Position numbers and translations under genes: made by a program
Assembly (NCBI GenBank): GCA_031292735.1
Contig: JARLGP010000304.1
Location: forward strand, 13,397-77,396
Direction of reading: 5' to 3'
Length of the DNA: 64,000 nt
Origin: Holophaga sp.
Lineage (GTDB): Bacteria > Acidobacteriota > Holophagae > Holophagales > Holophagaceae
The notes under the pieces: model-generated
Database searches by the model: none
Seen by the model: only the letters and a program-made list of their open reading frames with translations
What the model was told of the DNA's origin: nothing
Shown here: piece after piece, positions 43,867-55,700 of the stretch
Numbering within the stretch: the first letter of the stretch is position 1
Layout: each line of letters begins with the position of its first letter

Positions 43867-44196
43867 ATGCCTCGAGCCTGGTGGAATCCATGGGCGCTGG
43901 CGGCGACGCTGGCGCTGTGCCTGTTTCCTGCGTCCGGGCTGGCCCGCGAGCCCGGGGCGCTGACCTACCGCGGCGGCGGCCAGGGCAAGGTGGTGTTCGA
44001 CCACCAGCTGCACGCCAGCCGCGGCTATTCCTGCCACGATTGCCACGTGCTGTACAAGCCCACCGGCAAGCAGCTGTTCCAGACCCAGAAACAGGGCCGC
44101 ATCACCCTTGCCGACCATGACGGGACGACCCTGTGCTTCGCCTGCCACAATGACACCATCGCCTTCGCCGAATGCGGGAAGTGTCATCGCAGCTGA
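43867..44196 (+). CDS. Trihaem c-type cytochrome (cytochrome c3/c7-like)
   Basis: A 109-residue periplasmic protein: signal peptide ending near SGLARE, then three CxxCH haem motifs (CHDCH, CFACH, CGKCH) with additional His residues (VFDHQLHASRGYS, ADHDGTTL) for axial ligands. It resembles class III (c3/c7-type) cytochromes. The ATG at 43867 has GGAGG upstream, and the gene follows the flavoenzyme by 9 nt, so the two are probably one respiratory unit. Confidence 0.85.
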   Translation: MPRAWWNPWALAATLALCLFPASGLAREPGALTYRGGGQGKVVFDHQLHASRGYSCHDCHVLYKPTGKQLFQTQKQGRITLADHDGTTLCFACHNDTIAFAECGKCHRS

Positions 44197-44215
44197 GGGC
44201 CTCCTGGAGATAGCC

Positions 44216-45022
44216 GTGCCCCAAGACCAGCCCCTGATTTCCCTCCGTTCAGCGACCCTGATGCGGGGGGGTGTTCCAGTCCTGCGCGACCTGGCCTTCG
44301 ACATCCGCCCCGGCGAGCACATCGCCATCCTGGGACCCAACGGTTCGGGCAAGTCCTCCTTCATCCGCCTGATCACCCGCCAGGACTACCCCCTGGCGGT
44401 GCCCGGCGCCGAGCCGGCCATGCTGATTCTCGGCCAGGAGCGCTGGGACGTGTTCGAGTTGCGCTCGCACCTGGGCATCGTTTCCGCCGACCTCCACCAG
44501 GCCTTCACCCACGGCCAGGGCTTCGGCCGCACCCGGGGGCTGGAGACGGTGATGACGGGCTTCTTCTCCAGCTTCGCGCTGTTCGACCACCTGCGGGTGA
44601 CCGATTCCATGCGCGAGCGGGCCCACGCCGCCCTGGCCCTGGTGGGCGCCGAGCACCTGGCCGGCCTGCCCATGGACGCCATGTCCACCGGCGAGGCCCG
44701 GCGCATCCTCATCGCCCGCGCCCTGGCCCCGGACCCCGGGGCCCTGCTGCTGGACGAGCCCACCACCGGCCTGGACCTGGCCGCCCGCCGCCGGTTCCTG
44801 AAGACCCTTTCCGACCTGGCCGGCCTGGGCAAGACCCTCATCCTGGTCACCCACCACGTGGAGGAGATCATCCCGGAGATCGAACGGGTGATCCTGCTCA
44901 AGGAAGGGCGGGTGTTCCGGGACGGGCACAAGCGCGATGTGCTCCGTTCCGGGCCCGTCTCCGAACTGTTCGGCCTGCCGGTGCGGGTGCAGCGGCACGG
45001 CGAGCAGTTCAGCGCCTACTAG
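44216..45022 (+). CDS. Stand-alone ABC ATPase
   Basis: A 268-residue ATPase: Walker A GPNGSGKSSFIRL, a signature variant STGEARRILIARAL, Walker B GALLLDEPTTGLD and H-loop LVTHHVEEI. The start is GTG at 44216 with GGAG 6 nt upstream. No permease is adjacent, so it may serve a distant transporter or act in regulation, as several single ATPases of this type do. Its stop overlaps the stop of the convergent tpsB. Confidence 0.87.
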   Translation: MPQDQPLISLRSATLMRGGVPVLRDLAFDIRPGEHIAILGPNGSGKSSFIRLITRQDYPLAVPGAEPAMLILGQERWDVFELRSHLGIVSADLHQAFTHGQGFGRTRGLETVMTGFFSSFALFDHLRVTDSMRERAHAALALVGAEHLAGLPMDAMSTGEARRILIARALAPDPGALLLDEPTTGLDLAARRRFLKTLSDLAGLGKTLILVTHHVEEIIPEIERVILLKEGRVFRDGHKRDVLRSGPVSELFGLPVRVQRHGEQFSAY

Positions 45023-46704
45023 AGAACGCTGCTCATCACCTGGAACAGCAGGATCTTGTCGCGCAGTTTATTGGTCCCGCTGGTCATCCCGTAGCCCCAG
45101 CTGACCCGGGCGTTGACCCGCCTGCCCACGGCGGCGTTCACCCCCCAGCCGAGCCCGGCCAGGTGGTCGTGCCCCACCAGCCCCGAGCCCGGCGGCAGGA
45201 AGGGCGTGACCGTGCCGTAGTCCACCGAGAACACCCCGGTGGCGACGACCTTCTGGTTCCACAGGGTCCACACCGCCAGGGGATGGTGCAGGTCGAAATC
45301 GACCACCTGGCCGTTGTAGCCGGATTCGCCGGCCACCGTATAGCCCACCACGCTGGCGTCGCCGCCGATGAAGAACTGCTCGCTGGACGGGATCGACTTG
45401 ATGGGCGCGGCCTGCCAGGTGTAGCTGGAGTTCAGGCTGATGCCCTGGCTGAAGTCGTGGTTGTAGCGCACCGAGCCGCGGTCGATGATCAGCTTGACCG
45501 GGGTGAGCACGGTGGCCGTGCAGAACGAGCGGGTCCAGCTGGCGAACCCGTAGTCCTTGTCCCGGAACAGCTGAAGTTCCACGCCCAGGTTCTTGCTGCG
45601 GGTCCTGGTGTCGTTCAGGAACACGTCGTCGATCCAGTTGGTGCTGTCCCGCCGCACCACGCCGGCGATGAAGTCCAGTTGGGTCCGCTGGGTGAGGTAG
45701 GTGGGCTGGCGCAGGGTGAGGGTCCAGGCCCGGGATTCGCCGGTGATGTTCAGCGACTGCAGCCCGCCCTGCTTGATGGCGGTCTTGTCCAGGTTGAAGC
45801 CCAGGTCCACCCGGCCGCCATAGGTGTTCACCGGCATGCCGTAGCCGATCCCGCTGCTGTTGTCGCCCTTGGAGACGGTGTCGGACAGGGTGAGGTCGTC
45901 CCGGCGCCCGAACAGGCTGTGGTGGAGGAAGGCGGCGCTCAGCCGGGTCCGGCCGGTGGTGGGGCTGCCCAGGTTGTCCAGGGTGACCCGCAGGTCGTTC
46001 CGCTTGGGTTCCACGGCGTCGATCCGGAAATCGGTGGTGCCGGGGTCCACCCCGGGCTGGAGGGCGGTCCTCAGTTGCACGTCATTGGTGCGGTTGAAGC
46101 GGATCAGGGAGCTTTCCAGGGTGTCCAGGTTCACCAGCGACTTGGGTTCGAGGTGCAGCCGGTCTTCGATGTAGCCGGTGCGGGTGCTGGCGTTGCCGCT
46201 GACCGTGGTGCGCCCGACCTTGCCTTCGATCAGCCGGATGTGGACCACCCCCTGGGAGACATCCTGGGGCGGAATGACCGCCTGGGCGGTGACGAAGTGC
46301 CTGGCCTGGTACTCCGCGTTGAGGGCGGCCGTGATGCCCTGGAGGTCGGCCAGGGTGACCTCCCTGCCCTTGTAGGCCGCGGCGGCCTTTTCCAGTTGGG
46401 CGCGGCTCAGGATCCTGGAGGACGAGAAGGTGATCTCCCGCACCAGGAAGCGGGTGGTGTTGTCCACCGGCTTCTCGGCCGGTCTGGCCAGGGCGCCCTG
46501 GTCGATGGGCGCGGTGCGCCGCAGGCGCTCCTGCTCCTCCTGGCGCCTGCGCTGTTCTTCTTCCATCTGCCGGCGCTGGATGGCGCCGGGGTCCGCCGAC
46601 GGCGGGATCACCGGCGTCTGGGCCACGGCCCGGGCCGCGGCCAGGGCGGCCAGCACCAGGATCACGCCTGGCTTCATCCGGGATGCTTCGTTGCCAGTGC
46701 TCAA
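45019..46704 (-). CDS. Two-partner secretion outer-membrane translocator (TpsB, FhaC/ShlB family)
   Basis: A 561-residue TpsB: signal peptide (ILVLAALAAARAVAQTP), a proline- and Arg/Glu-rich helix (QRRQMEEEQRRRQEEQERLR), two POTRA domains (FLVREITFSSSRILSRAQLE; HIRLIEGKVGRTTVSGNAST) and a C-terminal barrel of alternating strands, ending in LFQVMSSVL. It would secrete the giant protein encoded upstream in the same operon. A TTG at 46704 overlaps the tpsA stop (TTGA) and has GAGGAAG before it; an ATG at 46677 is the alternative start. Confidence 0.88.
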   Translation of the reverse strand: MSTGNEASRMKPGVILVLAALAAARAVAQTPVIPPSADPGAIQRRQMEEEQRRRQEEQERLRRTAPIDQGALARPAEKPVDNTTRFLVREITFSSSRILSRAQLEKAAAAYKGREVTLADLQGITAALNAEYQARHFVTAQAVIPPQDVSQGVVHIRLIEGKVGRTTVSGNASTRTGYIEDRLHLEPKSLVNLDTLESSLIRFNRTNDVQLRTALQPGVDPGTTDFRIDAVEPKRNDLRVTLDNLGSPTTGRTRLSAAFLHHSLFGRRDDLTLSDTVSKGDNSSGIGYGMPVNTYGGRVDLGFNLDKTAIKQGGLQSLNITGESRAWTLTLRQPTYLTQRTQLDFIAGVVRRDSTNWIDDVFLNDTRTRSKNLGVELQLFRDKDYGFASWTRSFCTATVLTPVKLIIDRGSVRYNHDFSQGISLNSSYTWQAAPIKSIPSSEQFFIGGDASVVGYTVAGESGYNGQVVDFDLHHPLAVWTLWNQKVVATGVFSVDYGTVTPFLPPGSGLVGHDHLAGLGWGVNAAVGRRVNARVSWGYGMTSGTNKLRDKILLFQVMSSVL

Positions 46705-49700
46705 TTTTCTTCTTCCTCTGCAGAAACGGGGAATCCCGAGTAGGAGATCAGCGGAGTCCGGTTCGACGCGTCGGCGTCGGCCGGTGTGCCCATGGGCCGG
46801 CTCAGCCGCGGGTCGAGGGTGGTCCGGTTCAGCGCGTCTTCCGCCTGTTCGGTCCCACCGCGGTCCTCGCCGGTGGTGGCGATGGCCTCGTGCATGGGAT
46901 CACGGTAGATGACGTAGGCGTCGGTGTTCACCTTGTTGCCGGTCAGCAGGAAGGAGAACGGCGCGCCGCCCGAATAGAGCTGCACGTCGCAGGCCTGCAT
47001 GCTTTCGTTGAACTGGTCCACCACCATGAAGGTGGCCGGGTTGGTGATGGTGGCCCGGTCGCCGATCAGCATGCTGCCCACCGAGAAGGTCCCGGATGGC
47101 ACGGTCACGGTGGCGGTATTGCTCGCTAGGCTGCTGAAGGCGAAGCCGCTGGGGCTGGTCAGGGTGAGCTGGACGTTGTTGGCCTTGGAGCCGTCGAAGC
47201 CGCCGACGGAGCCGCCCACCACCTGGTTCTGGCCGGTGACGTCGGCGCGGACCCGGGTTCCGGCCAGCTGCAGGTTCGAGCCGACCACCAGGCTGCTGCC
47301 GGTGACGGTGCCCGGGGCGCTGAGGCTCACCTGGTCCCCGGTCACATCGCTGACCGAGATGTCGCCGCCAGCGGAGGCCACGATCACCTGGCTGCCGGGG
47401 CCGCCGGGGGTGAAGGTGGTGCCGGCCGGGGCGAACGCGGCGCTGGGGCTGAAGGCGGGGTTGAGGGTGGTGCCGGCGATGAGGCCGGTGCCGGTCACGT
47501 CGCCCGCGGCGTCCAGGGTGAGGACGGTGCCGGTCACGTTGCTGGCGGTGATGGAGCCGCCGGTGGAGGTGAGGCTCACCCGGCTGTCGGGGCCGGTGCC
47601 GGTGAGGTTGGTGCCGGTCACGTCGCCCGCGGCGTCCAGGGTCAGGGCGTTGCCGGCCACGTTGCTGAGGTCGATGGCCCCGGCGGTGGAACGGGCGCTC
47701 ACCCGGGTGGTGCCGGTGAGGGTGTCGCCGGTCACGTCGCCCATGGCGGTCAGGCTGACCGCGTCTCCCGTCACCTGGGCCGCATGGACGGCGCCGGAGC
47801 CGGAATCCACGGCGATCTGGCTGCCGGTGAGGCCGGTGGCGTCGGCCTTGCCCGAAGCGTTCAAGGTGATGCTGTCGCCGGTCACGTCGCTGACGCCCAC
47901 GGCGCCGGCGCTGGACCGGACATTCACCTGGCTGCCGGTGCCGCTGGCGGTGAGGGTGGTGCCGGTCACGTCGCCCGGGGCGGTCAGGGTGAGGGCATTG
48001 CCGGTGACGTTGCTGACGTTGATGAGACCGCCGGTGGAGGTGGCATTCACCTGGCTGCCGGTGCCGGTGCCGGCCAGGCCGGTGCCGAGCAGATCGCCGG
48101 CGGCGTTCAGGTTCAGCACATTGCCGCTCAGGGTGGCGACGTTGACGTCGCCGCCGGTGGATGTGACGTTCACCCGGCTGCCGGTGCCGGTGCCGGTGAG
48201 GCCGGCGCCGGAGACGTTGCCCGGAGCCGTCAGGCTGATGCTGTTCCCGGACACCTGGTCGAGGTCGATGGCGCCGGCGGTGGAGGTGATGTTCACCGGG
48301 TCGCTGGCGCTGGTGCTGATGATGGCGCCGCCGGTGATGGAACCGGTGGCGGTGAGCAGCACGTCGTTGGCCGCGGTGATGCCCGCCACCTTCACCGAGT
48401 CCTGGTCGGCCAGTTCGGCCCGCCCGCCCGAGGTGGCCTGCAGGTTCAAGGTGCGCAGGTTGAGGGCGTCGTCCTGGCCGGCGAGGGTCTTCCGGCTCAG
48501 CGCGCGCGGGTCGAGGGGATCGTAGCCGATGCCCAGGTCGGCATCCAGGGTCACCCCCGCGCCGGCCGCGGCGTGGGCGGTGATGTCCGGTTTGCCGCTG
48601 CCGACGGCGTGCCCGGGCAGGATGGAACCGGCCTCGGCGGTGATGCTCACCGCGCCGGCGGTGGGGTTGCCGGAAACGATGCCGGTGACGATGGCGTCCC
48701 CCAGGGTGGTGATGGCGAGGGTGCCGGCGTCCACGTGGATGGCCGCGGCCTGGGTGCCGTTGTCCTCCATGTCCAGGGCGCCCACGTTGGCCTGCAGGTT
48801 GGAGGCCGTGGCGTGGATCAGGGAACCGGGCGCCATGGTCATGGTGCCACCCGTCACCAGGCCGATCGGCCCGGGGGCGGTGACGCTGCCGTCGATGGTC
48901 ATGTCCACGTCGGCCGTGAGTTTGACCGCATCGCCCGCGGTGATGGCGTCGATGGTGAAGCTGTTGCCGGCCGGGCCGTTGATGTAGGCCCCGCCGCCCG
49001 CGGTGGCGGTGATGCCGCCGGTGATCGTGTTGATGCCCATGCTCAGGGAGTTGCCGTCGGCGCCGATGGAGCCCGCGGCCGTCAGGTCGATGGTGTCGGC
49101 CAGGATGTTGAGCTGCGGAACGGCGAAGGCGTCCAGGATCGAACCGTGGCTGACGGTGAGCTGCAGGTCGCCGCGGGAGAAGATGGTCTGCACCTCGAGG
49201 TCGCCGGTGTTCTGGATGAGGTTGATGTTGTCGGCGGCCCGCGCGGTGAGGTTGGCGCCGTTCGCCAGCTGGATGCGCAGCGGTTCCACGGTGGCGCCGG
49301 AACCGGTGTCGGGCAGGTAGCCGATGCCGCCGTTGGCGGCTTCCAGCACCAGGTCGCCGGTCTGCAGCGCGGGGGTGGAGGCCGACTCGTTGACGATCGA
49401 GCCGACCACCTTGATCCGCACCTGGCCCTGGGCCTGGATGGTGTCGAGGATGCCGTCGCCCAGGGAGGCGAGGAACATGTTGCCGGCGTCGGTGGTGCCG
49501 TCCGGGGCGGCCGCCACCGTGGCGCTCAGGCCGGTGAGCGCCTGGAAGTTGACGGGTTTGCGCTGGTAGATCTGGATTTCCCCGGGGACGCTGAGGTCCA
49601 GGTCGGAGAACTCGGCCGAGGCCAGGGCGACCTTCTGGGCGTCGGTCAGGGTGCTGGCATCCGCGTTGGTCTTGATGACGATGGGCGTGGAAACGGTGTT

Positions 49701-52700
49701 GCCGATGGCGGTGCCGGCGGTCAGCACCACGTTGCGGCCCGAGACGTTGGGGTCCTTCACCACCGGGTTGGTGTTGGTGATGTCCTTCAACAGGCCCGGG
49801 GCGACCGAGATGCCCAGCTCCTGGGTGGTCCAGGAGTTGCCGTTGGAGAGGCTGGCCTGCTCGGCCGCGGTGGCCACGTACTTGTAGTTCGCCACGTAGG
49901 ACGTGGTGTAGGTGCCGACTTCGGCGTTCAGGGTGTGGTACTGGGCGGTCCGGTTTTCGTCATAGGTCTGGATGTCGGTGATCCCCGCGGCCTTCAGGGC
50001 CGCGATCTGGGCCGGGCTGGAATGGTACTGGAAGCCGGGGTCGTAGACCGCGGGATTGGTCTGCAGGTTGCGCATCTGCCAGTAGGTGACGTAGTCCTGG
50101 GTGCGGCCGTTCTCGAACGACTGGAGCACCTTTTTCGCCTGGGCCGCATTCGCCGCGGAGCCGGCGACCAGGCTCAGGGAATCCCAGTAGGTCAGCAGCT
50201 CGTTCCAGGTCTTCATGTTGGTGGTCTGGTTGGGGTTGTTGTCGATGATCTGGCCGGGAGAGATGACCGTGACGTCGCCACCGCTGGAGGCCACGGTGTT
50301 GAGCAGCAGATCGCCGTTGGCGTTGCCGCTCCATTTCTGGGACTGGATGCCGATGTCGCCCTGGGCCTTGCCCGTGAAGCCGAAGTAGGGCTGCTGGGTG
50401 GCGTCGCTGGAGAAGCCCACGTTGATGTTCAGCGGCTGGGCGATGGAGCCGATGCTGCCGTTGTCGGAGGTGAGCTGGATGGTGTTGCCCTGGACCAGGT
50501 AGCCGCCGCTGGCGCCCTGGATGTCCCCGGAAGCCTCCAGGTTCACCTGGCCGAGCAGGTCATTGGCCTGCCCGCTGGCTTCCACCGTGCCGATGGTCAG
50601 GTTGCCCTGGGTCTGCTGGATGGCGATGTTGCCGTTGGCGGCCGAGGCGTTGGTGGTGCCGGTGGCGACGGTGCGCACCGCCGCGGTGGCCGAGCCGATG
50701 CTGCCGGACGCGGCGAGGGTGAGGTTCTCGGCGCTGATCAGCGCGGTCTTGTTGTCCTGGGTGATGTTCTGGTTGGCCGAGGTGACCCCGGTGCCGGAAT
50801 TGCCGGCGACGATGGTGGTGTTGCCGGCCTTGTTGGTGACGGCGCCGGTGAGGTCGACGCTGCCGGCCGAATGGACGTTGATCGTGCCGGTGTCGGAACC
50901 GATGAAGTTGACTCCGATGGCGTTGTCGGCCTTCAGGATGGTGGTCTTGACATCCTTGTATGGCGAAACTTCGCTGAAGTCGATGTGGTAGGTGGTGACG
51001 GCGCCGAAGGTGAACAGGGCCTCCCACCAGGAGGTCGTGGTGTATTCCCGGGTGGTGGTCCAGACATCGGGCCCGTTCTTCACCTCGACATCGGATACGG
51101 TGGGCGATGAGGAATAGGAACCGCTGGCGTTCTTCACCAGGTAGATGCCGTTGGGCAGGGGCACCGGATTGCTCAGCTGGGTGGGCCCGGAAACCCGGTA
51201 GTCCACCAGGTTCGGAACCGTCTGCAGGCTGGTCGAGCCGAAGAACCGGTATCCCGAGTAGCTGTAGTCCTGCTCGATGGATTCGTCGGTGCCGGTGGTG
51301 TAGACGTAGCCGAGCCCGGTCTGGGGGTTGTAGATCGCGCTGCGGCTGCCGGTCACCGAGGTCTGGTCGACCCCCGACGACGTGGAGCTGCTCGAGGTGG
51401 TGCCGGCGGTCCTGATTTCCGCGGCGTCATTGAAGACGGTGCCGGCCGCGTTCCAGGCGCCCACCTGGTCCACGGTGACCTGGCCGTTCAGCCGGGTGAT
51501 GGTGGTGTCGATGGAGTGGGGCTTCTGGTTGTCGTCGACGAACTGGATGTCGGTGATGTTGATCACCCCCGCGGCGCCGGAGCCGGTGTCGAGGGTGGAC
51601 AGGACGACGGCCTTCTGGGTGGCGTTGGTGATGTTGATCTCACCGTAGCCGTCCATCACGTTCAGCTTGCCGGTGGCCGCGCCGCTGGTCGAGGTGTTCA
51701 TCACCTGGCCGTAGAGCTGGATGTAGCCGCCCTTCACCTGGGTGCCGTCGAGCACGTAGCGGTCGTTGGCCGGATCGTAGGCGGCGCCGATGTTCCCGTA
51801 CTGGTTGGACACCAGCTTGTAGAGTCCGCCGGGGTTGGACGCCGAGGCCAGGCTGTAGTCCGCTTTGGCGAAGGCTTCGGTCACGGTCAGCAGGTTCTGG
51901 GAGGCGTCGAAGGTCACCGTCAGGCCGTCATTGTTGTTGAAGGTGGTCACCGCCGGGCCGCCCTTGGCGTATTCCGCGATCTTGGTGGTGAGCACGTTGG
52001 GATCGACGTCGAGCTGCGCGGCGGACCCGGTGAGGACCACCCCGGAGGCCGGCAGGTTGAGGTTCCAGGCGGCGATGCCGCTCTGGACCAGGCCGTTGAT
52101 GTTGAGGTAGCGGGCGGCCAGGAAAACGCTGCCATTGGCGACGATGCCGCCGGGTGAGCTGGTGCCGTCGTTGATCGACATGGGGTCTCCGCCCACGTCG
52201 AAGAAGTTGTCCGGGTTGCTGGAATAGCTCTGCACGAAGTCGCCGTTGCTGGCCACCACGTTCACCGTCCCGGCGTCGATGGTGCCCTGGGACAGGATCG
52301 ACCCTGCCTGGCTGGTCACGTTCACCGGCCCCCTGGGATTGGAGATATTGCCCGTGAGCTGGATGTCGGGCGCATAGCCGATCACGGTGGTTCCTACCAC
52401 ATCGTTGGTGCCGGTGGGGTTGTAGCTGCTGGTGATGGTCACCGTCGGGGTGGTGTTGGTGCCGGTGAGCACGGCGCCGAAGTTGGCCACGCCGCCGGAG
52501 TGGTTCAGCTTGTTGATGTCGCTGTTGGTGTTCACCAGGACGTTGTTGAAGGTCACGTCGGCCTGGTTGGTGTCGATGGTGATGTCCTTCACCACCAGGT
52601 AGTCCGGCGTCTTGTTGGTGATGGTGACGGTGGCGTTCCCCGGGGCCTCCAGGTTGCCGGTGCCGGTGAGCGAGGTGCCCTTCACGTGGATGCTGCCCAG

Positions 52701-55700
52701 CTTCGCGGTAATGTTCGGGAGGGTGACGAAGGTGGCGGTCGGCCCGGTATTCGGCGTCTGGGAAAGGGCATCCTTGGGGTCGGCGGGGTTCAATTCGGCC
52801 TGGAGGGTGGAGATCTGCTGGTTGAGGGCGGCCACCTGCGAGCTCAGGGAGTCGGTGGCGCCGGTGCCGCTGGGATCGACTTCCGCAAGGATCTTCTGCT
52901 GGTCGATGGAGGTGAACGTTGCCTGGGCCTGGGACTGCGCGGTTGTGGCCTGCTGCTGGGCGGTCAGGGCCTGTGCTGCGGCGCTCTGGGCAGCCGTCAG
53001 GATCGACGGATACGTGGTCCCCAGATCATTCAGGGACGCCGTGAGAGGCGTGGCGCCGGCTGCACTCGGGGAGGCCGCGAATTGAAGGCCGAGGCTGTTG
53101 AGCGTGGCTTCGTCGGCCAACACTGCCGCCTGGGCGTCATTGGCAGCCTTGGAATTCGGGGTGGCCGCCTGCCAAGCACGGAGTTCGGTATCGCGATCCA
53201 CGTAGGTGGCGTGGCTGTTCTGGATGGTTGTGACCTCGGCGTTGTCGGTGGAGAGGGTGGTGTTGGCGTTGCTGAGGGTGGTATTGGCGTTGCTGAGGTT
53301 GGTGTTGGCGGTGGTCCAGTTGCCCAGCAGCGAGTTGAGCGAAGTCTGCTGCTTCTGGAACGAGGCGAGCAGGGTCTGGGCGGCGGAATAGGGGCTGATC
53401 CCGGTTCCGCCGGAAGTGCCGAGGATGATGGTCTTCTGGCCGCTGGCATCGGTGCCCCAGGAAGCCAGCCCGAGCGAGACCATCTGGTATTCGATGAAGG
53501 TGATCTCCGCGTTGTAGGCGTCCGCCGCGGCGGTCCCCGCGTATTTCAGCGCGAGGGCCTGCAGGTTGGCGATGCGGGTCTCCATGGATCCGGCGATGCT
53601 CACTCCGGGGGTGATGGTGATGGTGCCCACGCCGGAGGTGGAGGAGATCGACAGATCCCAGGTGCCCGTGTCCTTGTTGAAGTTGGTGATGCTGAGGGTG
53701 ACCGCCTGGTCGCGCTGGATGCCGGTCAGGACCGTGCCGTTGACGGTGACCTGGCCCTGGCCGGTGACCGAGGTGGTGCCCCCCGTGTAGTCGAAGGAGA
53801 CCGGGGAGCCCCCGAACAGTTCGCTGATGGCGCTTGCGGCGGCGGCCAGCGCCTCCCGGTAGATGTCCTTGCCGATGCCGGTGGCGTTGGCGGTGACCGT
53901 ACCCTGGTCGGCGGCCAGGTTGATGTCGCCGGCGGCCTCCACCCCGTACGGAATGGTCTGGCTGCCCACGGTGATGGTGCCGGAACTCTGGTCGATGGTC
54001 AGGCTGGCGTTGTTCTTGACGGTGGTCTCGGCATCCGGGACGGTGGAGATGGGAATGGCCGTCTTGTTCCACAGGTTGACCGTGGACACCGCGTTGATGC
54101 TGGTGGGAACCCCGCCGGAGCTTTCGCCGGCGGCCAGGGTGATATTGCCCCAGTTGGCCTGCAGCAGGGTATCGGCTCCCACCGTGGCCGTGTTGAGGCC
54201 ATTGAAGTAGGAGTACGCCTGGCCCGCGGGGGCTCCGGCCAGGCCGTAGGTGTCGGCGTCGGCCAGGGTGTTGAGGTCGACCACCGCGCGCGATCCAGCG
54301 TCGATGTCGCCCAGGTCGCTGACCACCGTGGTGTTCTTGCCGAACCTCACGGAGGCGTTGGCGTGGTCCACGTAGATCTCGGAGGAGGCCTCGGCCAGGG
54401 CGATGACGCCGCCCGAATTGAGCTGCACCTGGTCGTGGCCGATGATGCCGTTGGTGGCGTCCATGGTGAAGACGCCGACCCCGGAGGAGGGTGCCAGCAC
54501 GTGGACGTTGGCGTTGTCGCCGATGCTCGCGCTGGTGTCCTGGGCGATGTGGGTGACGCTGATCCCGGCCGGGCCGCTGATGGCCCCGCCGGAACCGGAA
54601 CTGATGTTCCAGCCGGCGGAGCTGCTGCCGGACGGGTCGGGCAGCCAGTCCTTGGTCGCCTGGTTCAGGGCCGAGATGGTGACGGAGTTGGCCTGGATCT
54701 GGCCGCCGTTCTCGACGGCGGCGGTGACGGTGCTGTCCACCGAGTTGCTGGCCACGGCGCCGCTGGCCCCGGCGAGGGCCGCGTTGGTGCTGTCCACCTG
54801 CCCGTTGAACAGGGCGGTGTGGCTGGCGGCAAGGTTGAAGCTGCCCACGTTGATCGGCTTCTGGGCGCTGCCGCTGCCGGTGGTGGCCGTGGTGGTGCTG
54901 TCGCTGGTGGTGGAGGCGACGGCTGCGGAACCGGCGATCACCCCGCCGGTTCCGGACACGGCCGAGGCGAAGTTGTCGTCGGTGCCGGTGGCGGTGACCG
55001 ACAGCGATGCGCCGGTGACCGCCACCCCGTTGCCGAGGTAGGCGTTGGTGGTGGTGCTGCTGTTGGCGATGGCGAGGTCGGCGCCGATGGCCAACAGGCC
55101 GCCCACGATGCCGAGGGCGCTGGCGTTCTGGCTGGTGGTCTCGGTGGCGCTGACGGAAGTGGCGCCGGAGATGGCGAGGGTGCTGCCATCCCCCACGTAG
55201 CTGGTGGTGGTGCCCTGGTTCAGGGCCGTGCTGGAGGTGCCGTTGATGCCGATCAGCCCGCCGGTGGCGCCGACGCTGTCGGCCTCGGCGGAGTTGCCGT
55301 TGCCGGGCAGGGCCTGGGTGGCGGACACGGTGAGGTCGGCGGCGGTCACGGTGCTGCCGGAGCCGATGAAGGCCTTGACGTCCGGCGAAGTGGTGGCCAC
55401 GGCCACGGACACGCCGACCGAGTACGCGCCGGCGTTGACGCCGATGGCGGAGGCCAGGGTGCTGGCGGTGCCGGTGGCTGAGACGGTCACGTCGCCGGTG
55501 GCGGTGACGTCGGCCCCGGAGTCCAGGTAGGCATTCACCGCCGAGGACGCGATGGCGGTGGCCGCCGCGCCCGAACCGGCGACGATGCCCGCCGTCCCGG
55601 CTATGGCGTCGGCCGTGGCGATGGAACTGTCGCTGGCCTTGACGTCCATGGAACCGACCTTGGTGGTGACATTGCCCAGGGCGTACGCGTCGGTCTCGCC

